NCBI GenBank assembly: GCA_023135545.1
Contig: JAGLSY010000120.1
Span: 1 to 6,554 of the forward strand
DNA length: 6,554 nucleotides
Reading direction: 5' to 3'
Origin: Thermoplasmata archaeon
GTDB lineage: Archaea; Thermoplasmatota; Thermoplasmata; SG8-5; JAGLSY01
Shown: piece after piece, positions 1 through 5,162 of the stretch
Layout: each line of letters begins with the position of its first letter
Numbering within the stretch: the stretch's first letter is position 1
Position numbers and translations under genes: made by a program
The notes under the pieces: generated by a model
Database searches by the model: none
Told to the model about the DNA's origin: nothing
The model's input: only the letters and a program-made list of their open reading frames with translations

Positions 1-1266
1 CAGGAGGTGGTGGAGGCCGAGTCCAGCATCGAGGTAAAACGGAAAAAGGACGGCTTCGATGTAAGGGCTATATTCGGACTGATTGAAGGGTTTTTCGACC
101 CTTCGATTTCCAGTGACCATTATCATTTTGATTCGAAACTCGAAATTGTGGAATCCGAAGAGAGAGAACAGAGCTGGCAGCATATTCCCGGCAGGCTGGG
201 GCCCGAGAAGGTGGACGTCATGGAGGGTTTCAGGGCCGAGCCCAAGGTTGCGGAGGAGCAGCTGGACACCCTCATAAATCTCATGACCTACATGATGGAA
301 AAGGAGGCACTGGAGGAAATTCTCATCGCGGTGGTTGATGACACCCAGATAATAACAGATGCCAAGGTGAAATCCGGTGATACCATGCTACCCCTCTCCC
401 TCGACCAACGGAGCCAGAGCCGCACCCTTATTTCCGATATAATTTATACTCCTCCCGATGCTCCTGAACCCGTGGAGCCGACCGCATCGGAGCCAGCCGC
501 TGAACTCACCCCCCAACCGACTGCAGGGCCAGCACTGGCCCACTCACCCAAATCATTTACCGCTTCGACAAAAATAATCCTGAAAATCGATGGCTTCGCC
601 AGCCTTGAGGCAGCCTCTGGGGACGCGAGAAATGATGTACTTCTCACAGGTGACTGGATAGGTCCGTCTGGACTGGGGGAAACCCTGGCCGAAGCTTCGA
701 GGAAGTTCCCGTCCTCGGAAATAATAGTTCAGATGGGTAAGGGCGATGCGTGGCTGAAAGAATGCATACGGGCCATGGCTAGACTCGGAAAGACCGGTGG
801 AAATTTCTCGCTTCTTCTCCCGGGAATGAGAACACTGGACGAGCACCGCAGGACCATAAAAACCCTGAAAGACACCATGCCGGATTCATCGGACATGCCC
901 GGGCTCTGGGCGTGCGTGGCCTACCCCAGCAATCTATTTTTCTTGGAGGAGCTGGCAAGGGATGTCGATGTCGTTTCGGTTGACTTGGAAAGTCTAGCAC
1001 TTCATATGACCGGCCACACCCTGACCTCCAAGCTCAGGTACGATGAACATTCACTTCGTGAGGCCCTTGAACTGCTGATGAAAACGGTGAAAACCGGAAA
1101 CCGCCCCTTCGGGGTACACACCCCGGATTTCTTCGGAAGCCCGGCCCTTTTGGAATTTCTAATAAGGCGCGGCGCCAATATACTGGCCGTGTCGAGGGAT
1201 GAAGTCGAGCTTGTGAGCCAGATAATCAAGACCCTGGAGATAAAAATCGCGGCCGAGAGGGCCTAG
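1..1266 (+). CDS. PEP synthase-like pseudoenzyme, 5' partial
   Basis: The reading frame is open from base 1. A GTG at 7 is possible, but the AGGAGG at 2-7 overlaps it, and the first residues already resemble the interior of a PEP-synthase ATP-grasp domain, so the true start probably lies upstream. Visible order: end of the ATP-grasp domain (nt 55-370; GLIEG at 76 resembles GLGE, DHYHFD at 115 resembles PDRYVVD, and a segment at 247-370 resembles the run up to the QxRP motif); a Pro/Ala/Glu linker (nt 448-552); and a PEP-utilising C-terminal barrel (nt 565-1260). Family catalytic signatures are lost. QxR is replaced by TDAK (355-366), no phosphohistidine domain with its SHAAI-type motif is present, LLRAEF becomes LLTGDWI, MVExP becomes CVAYP, the NDLTQ-type Mg site becomes ESLAL, and the catalytic Cys of CGQ becomes His (1117-1119). 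The fold is recognisable, so I infer a non-catalytic paralogue of pyruvate, water dikinase. Its role is unknown. It ends 37 bases before mfnA, probably in the same operon. Confidence 0.7.
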   Translation, partial: QEVVEAESSIEVKRKKDGFDVRAIFGLIEGFFDPSISSDHYHFDSKLEIVESEEREQSWQHIPGRLGPEKVDVMEGFRAEPKVAEEQLDTLINLMTYMMEKEALEEILIAVVDDTQIITDAKVKSGDTMLPLSLDQRSQSRTLISDIIYTPPDAPEPVEPTASEPAAELTPQPTAGPALAHSPKSFTASTKIILKIDGFASLEAASGDARNDVLLTGDWIGPSGLGETLAEASRKFPSSEIIVQMGKGDAWLKECIRAMARLGKTGGNFSLLLPGMRTLDEHRRTIKTLKDTMPDSSDMPGLWACVAYPSNLFFLEELARDVDVVSVDLESLALHMTGHTLTSKLRYDEHSLREALELLMKTVKTGNRPFGVHTPDFFGSPALLEFLIRRGANILAVSRDEVELVSQIIKTLEIKIAAERA

Positions 1267-1284
1267 GCGGGCCAGCGAGGTAAA

Positions 1285-1297
1285 GGAGGATTGGAGG
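1285..1297 (+). promoter_or_regulatory. Tandem Shine-Dalgarno sites before mfnA
   Basis: Two GGAGG motifs lie at 1285-1289 and 1293-1297. The second is 6 bases from the ATG at 1304, which supports that start. The first is 14 bases away and would be too distant by itself. Confidence 0.75.
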
Positions 1298-1303
1298 CCA
1301 ATT

Positions 1304-2449
1304 ATGTGGGAGAGGGGAATTGAAGAGGAAAAGGTCCTGGCAGAACTGGAAGTGGCCAGCTCCCATGATTTGCAATTTTCAGACGGCAGGATTATGGGCT
1401 CAATGTGCACACTTCCCCGCCCTGTTTCACTCAAAGCCCACATGGATTTTATCGAATCAAACCTCGGCAACGCCGGTTTATACCCCGGGACCAAGGCCTT
1501 GGAGACCGAGATTATCGAACAACTGGGTCAGCTCATGAACGGTCGCAACATATCTGGCCATATCGTGAACGGCGGCACGGAATCCAACATCATGGCATTG
1601 TGGATAGCCCGCAACATGACCGGCAAGAAGGAAGTGGTCTTTCCGAAAAGTGCTCATTTTTCATTCATGAAGGCCTGCGATCTGCTGGCCATGACACCGA
1701 TAGAAGTTCCACTGGACGAAAACTTCACCATCGACCTGGACAAGGCCAGATGGGCGATTTCCGACAAGACAGCTATCGTCATTGGAATGGCCGGGACGAC
1801 GGAACTGGGCCTAATCGACCCGATAAGGGAACTGGCCGACTTCATCCCATCCAATACCTTTTTCCACATAGACGCGGCCTTTGGCGGCTTCGTTATCCCC
1901 TTCCTGAACGACATGGGCCATAGCCTGCCGGACTTCGATTTCAGCATCCCGGAGGTAAGCTCCATGACCATCGACCCTCACAAGATGGGAATGTCCACCA
2001 TGCCCTCGGGAGCCTTCCTGGTGCGGCATCCGGAGCATGCGGAAAAGATTGCCACCCGGGCTCCGTACCTCACCCTTCTCAACCAGACAACCCTTTCGGG
2101 AACAAGATGCAGTGCCGCCGTGGCCTCTACATATGCCGCGATGCGCAGCCTGGGAAGGTCCGGCTACCGCCAAATAGTCAGGGATTGTATGGAAGTCACC
2201 CACCATGCCACGGCTAGAGCGGTCGAGATGGGCCTGGAACTTGTGACCGAGCCGGTCATGAATGTCCTGGGAATCTACCTGCCAGAAGGAAAGGAGCCAG
2301 CAGCCGTCCAGGCTACCCTGAAAAAGAAGAACTGGATGGTATCCGTAGCCGAGAATCCAAAGTGCCTCAGGCTCGTCATCATGCCCCATGTCAAAAAAGA
2401 AAATATCGACAGCCTTTTCATCGACCTCGGGGATGTGCTGGCTCAATGA
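1304..2449 (+). CDS. mfnA: MfnA-type PLP-dependent L-tyrosine/L-aspartate decarboxylase
   Basis: This 381-residue, probably cytosolic enzyme of the group II PLP decarboxylase family matches archaeal MfnA along its whole length. Visible motifs are GSMCTLPRP (32-40), NLGNAGLYPGTK (53-64), the cofactor-phosphate segment NGGTES (89-94), His118 in AHFSF (PLP-ring stacking), GMAGTTELG (161-169), Asp190 in HIDAAFGG (pyridine-nitrogen contact) and the Schiff-base Lys227 in TIDPHKMG. All key residues are intact. In methanogens MfnA makes tyramine for methanofuran; in non-methanogens such as Thermococcus the homologue decarboxylates aspartate to beta-alanine for coenzyme A. The sequence alone does not settle which substrate is used here, and no methanogenesis gene is in view. 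The ATG is supported by a well-spaced GGAGG. The stop overlaps the dph2 start as ATGA, indicating translational coupling. Confidence 0.93.
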   Translation: MWERGIEEEKVLAELEVASSHDLQFSDGRIMGSMCTLPRPVSLKAHMDFIESNLGNAGLYPGTKALETEIIEQLGQLMNGRNISGHIVNGGTESNIMALWIARNMTGKKEVVFPKSAHFSFMKACDLLAMTPIEVPLDENFTIDLDKARWAISDKTAIVIGMAGTTELGLIDPIRELADFIPSNTFFHIDAAFGGFVIPFLNDMGHSLPDFDFSIPEVSSMTIDPHKMGMSTMPSGAFLVRHPEHAEKIATRAPYLTLLNQTTLSGTRCSAAVASTYAAMRSLGRSGYRQIVRDCMEVTHHATARAVEMGLELVTEPVMNVLGIYLPEGKEPAAVQATLKKKNWMVSVAENPKCLRLVIMPHVKKENIDSLFIDLGDVLAQ

Positions 2450-3429
2450 TACCGGACTTCGATTTCGAGGTTGACAAGATAATCGAGGCCATCAAAAAGG
2501 GCAATCACACAACCATAACACTTCAGTTTCCGGAGGGCCTGAAAAGAAGAGCCGCGAAAGTCGTTTCCGAGATAACCGGCAAGGCAGATATCAAGATTAT
2601 AATCTCGGGCGAGCCCTGCTACGGAGCCTGCGACCTCCCAGCCAGCACTGATGGCCTGCTGGTCAACTTCGGTCATTATCCGATTCCCAATCTCGTGCAG
2701 GAAGGTGATATTTTATTCATTCCGGCCAGGTCCAAGATCGACCCTCTGCCAGTTCTCAAAAAAGCCCTGCCAGAACTTGAGGGAATCATCGGGGTTATTT
2801 CCACGCCACAGCACATCCACATGCTTGGCCAGGCTATCGAGTTCCTCCAGGAGCAGGGAATCAGGGCAGTCATCGGAAAGGGCTCTGAAAGACTTCACAC
2901 AGATGGCCAGGTTCTCGGCTGCAACACATCGGCTGCCAGAAATATAACAGAAAAAATCGACATGCTCCTCTTTATCGGAACCGGAAATTTTCACCCACTG
3001 GCTCTGGCCCTGGGAACCAAAAAGCCGATAATAATCGCCGACCCAGTTCTGAAAGAAATCAGAAAAATCGACGAACTGAAGGAAAAGGTTCTGAGGCAGC
3101 GACACGCCGTGATCACCCAAGCCAAGGAGGCAAAAACCTTTGGAATCCTCCTCTCCACCAAGCAGGGCCAGCGACGTGAGGAACTGGCACATCAGATAGC
3201 CGACAAGCTGAAAGAAGCAGGAAAATCAAGTGTCATTATCGAGATGGAGACCGCCACCCCTCAGAAGCTGGATGCCTTCAAGGTGGATGCATGGGTTTCG
3301 ACAGCATGCCCGAGGCTGGCAATAGATGATTACATGGCATACACCAGCCCTATTATCACGCCGCCGGAGCTGGATATAATATTGGGCCACCGTGAATGGG
3401 AAGACTATATTTTTGACGAAATAGAATAG
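2446..3429 (+). CDS. dph2: Diphthamide synthase subunit Dph2 (2-(3-amino-3-carboxypropyl)histidine synthase)
   Basis: Dph2 catalyses the first step of diphthamide synthesis: it moves the 3-amino-3-carboxypropyl group of S-adenosylmethionine onto a histidine of elongation factor 2, using a non-classical radical mechanism with a [4Fe-4S] cluster. The archaeal enzyme is a homodimer. I start it at the ATG at 2446, which overlaps the mfnA stop, giving 327 residues, near the usual archaeal length; a longer frame reaching back to 2362 would lie inside mfnA and adds no family-like sequence. Visible signatures are LQFPEGLKRR (26-35), CYGACDLP (58-65) and STACPRLAIDDY (285-296). The three expected cluster ligands are present as Cys62, Cys159 and Cys288, one per repeat domain. 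A further cysteine, Cys58, is also present. Nothing suggests inactivation. The product acts in the cytosol. It is the last gene of the cluster. Confidence 0.93.
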   Translation: MIPDFDFEVDKIIEAIKKGNHTTITLQFPEGLKRRAAKVVSEITGKADIKIIISGEPCYGACDLPASTDGLLVNFGHYPIPNLVQEGDILFIPARSKIDPLPVLKKALPELEGIIGVISTPQHIHMLGQAIEFLQEQGIRAVIGKGSERLHTDGQVLGCNTSAARNITEKIDMLLFIGTGNFHPLALALGTKKPIIIADPVLKEIRKIDELKEKVLRQRHAVITQAKEAKTFGILLSTKQGQRREELAHQIADKLKEAGKSSVIIEMETATPQKLDAFKVDAWVSTACPRLAIDDYMAYTSPIITPPELDIILGHREWEDYIFDEIE

Positions 3430-3502
3430 ACCAGTTATCGTTTTCTGTTCTGCCCGCCCCAACCAGTTCTTTCGCCCCCCACCCGGCTCCTCCGCTGCCC
3501 TA

Positions 3503-3553
3503 TTTTTTCTTTTTAATCCTCGCTGCGCTGGCTCACCCTCCAAAAAGAAAAAA
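3503..3553. repeat. 12-bp perfect inverted repeat; possible bidirectional terminator
   Basis: TTTTTTCTTTTT at 3503-3514 is the exact reverse complement of AAAAAGAAAAAA at 3542-3553, separated by 27 GC-rich bases. Each strand therefore carries a long T-rich run. Archaeal RNA polymerase terminates at T-rich tracts, so the plus-strand run could end the dph2 transcript and the other arm could stop transcription coming from the right. The low-complexity arms make base-pairing less telling than the T runs themselves. Confidence 0.5.
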
Positions 3554-3554
3554 A

Positions 3555-3566
3555 GGGGTTATAAAG
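3555..3566 (+). promoter_or_regulatory. Candidate archaeal BRE/TATA element
   Basis: GGGG followed by TTATAAAG (3559-3566) resembles a TFB/TBP site, with initiation expected near 3585-3592. If active it would produce a leader of about 190 bases containing the hairpins between 3600 and 3700, or a separate small RNA. The adjacent A-rich arm of the inverted repeat may make the match fortuitous. Confidence 0.35.
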
Positions 3567-3669
3567 AAAAACTCGGGTGAGCATGCTCGCTCGGAGGCCA
3601 GTTGTTCCTTGGCTAATCCAGAGGGAACTCCATTTCCCAAACCCCCAAAAGCCTGCTCGTGGCGGAACG

Positions 3670-3700
3670 ATAGGAAATGCTTTTAGGTAAGATTTCCTAT
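3670..3700. repeat. 9-bp perfect hairpin
   Basis: ATAGGAAAT (3670-3678) pairs exactly with ATTTCCTAT (3692-3700) around a 13-base loop. It lies about 80 bases before the AT-rich gene, near the point where composition changes. It could be a leader hairpin, an operator or an element boundary; nothing in the sequence decides between these. Confidence 0.5.
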
Positions 3701-3745
3701 TTACTTGTGAGGGAAGTGGTTGACAAAAAAGGAGATGTGCTAGAT

Positions 3746-3755
3746 AAATTATAAA
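3746..3755 (+). promoter_or_regulatory. Candidate TATA box of the AT-rich propeller gene
   Basis: AAATTATAAA is TATA-like. Its centre is about 32 bases before the ATG at 3782, so initiation near 3775-3780 would give a nearly leaderless transcript, a common archaeal arrangement. The surrounding DNA is AT-rich, so such matches are expected by chance. Confidence 0.35.
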
Positions 3756-3781
3756 CAAGATTTTCGGGAGAGTTGAAGAAG

Positions 3782-4789
3782 ATGAAGGCTGAAGGTACAA
3801 ATCTTTTTAATCCAAATGATGAAACAATAATAACTTCTATTATGCCAGTAGAAAATGAATTATATCTAGCAGGCAGTAAAAAAGAGAAAAATTATGATGT
3901 GATTTTAATTAAAATTGATACCACTTTTAATATCAAATTTGAAAAACAATTTGGTAATAAAATTTCAGATTATGAAGGTCATAATATGATCATTCAGAAT
4001 GATAGCTTGTTAATTTGTGGATGTTCTGAAGGTCAGGCAACAGAAGATGGAGGCAATGATTTGAAAGCATATTTATTGAAAACAAATCATGCTGGCATAA
4101 AAGAATGGGAGCACTCATTTCGAATATTAGGAAATGAATGTGCTGTAAGTATAATATCAAATGATAATATCCTCCTTTTTGGTGATAGTTCAAATGATGC
4201 TGGTAAATCTCAATTTTTCCTTATTTGTATAAATCAAGATGGAAATGTTCTATGGAGGAAATTGTATGGTGAAGGCACCGGAGCCATATGCGGAGGAATT
4301 GTTTCAATTAATGATGGATTTATTATTTCAGGGAGCATCAAGAATGATGACATCTGGCATATCAATATTTTTAAACTAAATATGACAGGAGAAATAGAAT
4401 GGGAAAAAAAGTTTGAAGGTTATTATGTCCTTGATATGAATAAACTCAATGATGGCTTTTTATTAACTGGAACAAAATCAGGACATATTTTCTTAAATAA
4501 AATTGATTTTGCAGGTGAAATACTATGGGAATCATTATTGGATAAAGGAACTGGTGTTTCAATTACAACAATCAACGATTACATTTTCCTTGGTGGTGAT
4601 CTAGATGTTGAGGAAAAGAGTCAGCCAGTACTTTATCAACACAATAATAAGGGTAAACTTGTTGATAAAATTATCTTTGAAAAAGAAGGCTGGATTGAAA
4701 CAATGGCCGAATTTCAAGGTTCATTAATTGCAATCAGACATGGAAACTACCCAAAAGAACATTCAGAATTAATTCAAATCAAGATTTAG
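3782..4789 (+). CDS. Seven-repeat beta-propeller-like protein, AT-rich, probably acquired
   Basis: No named gene is recognised. The 335 residues divide into about seven units of 40-55 residues, each built as 'short acidic/Asn turn, hydrophobic strand with G(F/Y)hhhG, D-h-hhhKhD, G-x-hxWE-K-F-G'. The best units include INDGFIISG...FKLNMTGEIEWEKKF and LNDGFLLTG...NKIDFAGEILWESLL. Such repeats form PQQ/WD40-like propellers, and seven units would make one complete ring, the first and last units being incomplete as in a closed propeller. No signal peptide or membrane segment is visible, so the product looks cytosolic unless its N-terminus has been lost. The start could also be TTG at 3773; I prefer ATG 3782 because GGGAG at 3766-3770 is 11 bases away rather than 2. 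An in-frame stop at 3752-3754 limits it. The gene is far richer in A and T than its neighbours, with mostly AAA, AAT, ATT and GAA codons, suggesting horizontal transfer. Partner and function are unknown. Confidence 0.75.
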   Translation: MKAEGTNLFNPNDETIITSIMPVENELYLAGSKKEKNYDVILIKIDTTFNIKFEKQFGNKISDYEGHNMIIQNDSLLICGCSEGQATEDGGNDLKAYLLKTNHAGIKEWEHSFRILGNECAVSIISNDNILLFGDSSNDAGKSQFFLICINQDGNVLWRKLYGEGTGAICGGIVSINDGFIISGSIKNDDIWHINIFKLNMTGEIEWEKKFEGYYVLDMNKLNDGFLLTGTKSGHIFLNKIDFAGEILWESLLDKGTGVSITTINDYIFLGGDLDVEEKSQPVLYQHNNKGKLVDKIIFEKEGWIETMAEFQGSLIAIRHGNYPKEHSELIQIKI

Positions 4790-4836
4790 CGTCCCGAGCA
4801 GGGGGTTGGCAAAGCCAAGGGCCAGCGGAGGGACGC
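4789..4836 (+). repeat. Nested GC-rich inverted repeats starting at the propeller gene's stop
   Basis: GCGTCCC (4789-4795, sharing the last G of the stop codon) pairs exactly with GGGACGC (4830-4836). Inside it TTGGC (4806-4810) pairs with GCCAA (4814-4818) around an AAA loop. In RNA this would form an outer 7-bp stem enclosing a small hairpin. GC content jumps sharply at exactly this point. Confidence 0.6.
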
Positions 4837-4901
4837 AAGGGTGGGAGAGCATATCCCAGCAAGGCTAATATCACCATAGCTTAACAGATTATGGCAACAT
4901 G

Positions 4902-4947
4902 CCCCGTCTGATTGCCTTGATGTAACCAAGGAAGGCGGGGTTTTCTT
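4902..4947 (+). terminator. Hairpin with T run, probable terminator of the propeller gene
   Basis: CCCCG (4902-4906) pairs with CGGGG (4936-4940), and within it CCTTG (4915-4919) pairs with CAAGG (4927-4931) around a 7-base loop. TTTTCTT follows immediately at 4941-4947. GCCTT/AAGGC (4914-4918 with 4932-4936) is an alternative inner stem. It resembles an intrinsic terminator; in archaea the T run would be the active part. Confidence 0.6.
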
Positions 4948-5103
4948 ATTGATAACCCAGCAAGTGACAAACACCAGCGTGCTCCCGATTCGGAAACCCC
5001 GTCCAAGCTCAGCGCAGGTCGGGGAGGTTCAACCTTTCTTTCACCAACCCCACCCCATCCCTCCTTTGTTCAATCCCTTTGTTTTAATATTTTTAACTAA
5101 ATA

Positions 5104-5111
5104 TTTAAATA
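5104..5111 (+). promoter_or_regulatory. TATA box of ftsZ
   Basis: TTTAAATA lies in an AT-rich block directly after a C/T-rich tract. Initiation 22-27 bases downstream would fall near 5130-5135, leaving a leader of roughly 30 bases before the ATG at 5163. It is the best promoter candidate in the window because position and composition agree. Confidence 0.6.
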
Positions 5112-5162
5112 CACGAAATTCCATACTGGTACGAATATCATTAGATAGGGATGGGAATATTA

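Larger units (their letters stand above)
3430..3781. other. Gene-free GC-rich stretch with inverted repeats
   Basis: I see no convincing gene in these 352 bases. The first 110 are strongly pyrimidine-rich on the plus strand (C runs at 3472-3482, T runs at 3503-3514) and probably include the dph2 transcript end. There follow a 12-bp A/T inverted repeat, a TATA-like element, the 10-bp palindrome GAGCATGCTC (3579-3588), two alternative short stems around GGGAAC (3604-3608 with 3624-3628, or 3623-3627 with 3634-3638) and a 9-bp hairpin (3670-3700). Composition becomes AT-rich after about 3660, ahead of the next gene. A 95-codon frame on the minus strand across 3513-3800 has low-complexity, unfamily-like sequence and is not called. 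Confidence 0.6.
4790..5162. other. Intergenic stretch between the propeller gene and ftsZ
   Basis: No gene is supported in these 373 bases; frames on either strand are short and unlike any family. In order, it holds the nested inverted repeat at 4789-4836, small stems TGGGA/TCCCA (4842-4858) and CCATA/TATGG (4874-4894), the terminator-like hairpin at 4902-4947, a second CCCCG/CGGGG stem (4997-5001 with 5020-5024), a C/T-rich tract (about 5036-5080) and the ftsZ promoter. The first 150 bases could be a 3' untranslated region or a small structured RNA. Confidence 0.6.

Noticed and set aside
2362..2445. 28-codon N-terminal extension of Dph2
   Set aside because: It lies inside mfnA, has no family similarity and is basic low-quality sequence; ATG 2446 with the ATGA overlap fits the family length.
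1811..2446. 211-codon minus-strand frame antisense to mfnA
   Set aside because: It is a GC-driven shadow; the plus-strand frame has full MfnA conservation with all active-site residues.
3430..3500. G-quadruplex on the minus strand opposite the C runs
   Set aside because: The G tracts exist, but one loop would be about 14 bases, too long for a convincing call.
3513..3800. 95-codon minus-strand frame across the left intergenic region
   Set aside because: It spans the A/T inverted repeat and the palindrome, its peptide is low-complexity without family features, and it overlaps the start of the propeller gene.
4786..4974. 62-codon minus-strand frame in the right intergenic region
   Set aside because: It coincides with the hairpin series and the terminator, and the peptide shows no recognisable domain or good ribosome site.
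5151..5162. Four-residue N-terminal extension of FtsZ
   Set aside because: Archaeal FtsZ usually begins at the MKSII-like position, and starting at 5151 would place the only plausible ribosome site inside the coding sequence.
4789..5162. tRNA, C/D box RNA or CRISPR repeats
   Set aside because: There is no cloverleaf, no paired C and D boxes and no regularly spaced repeats; only separate hairpins are seen.
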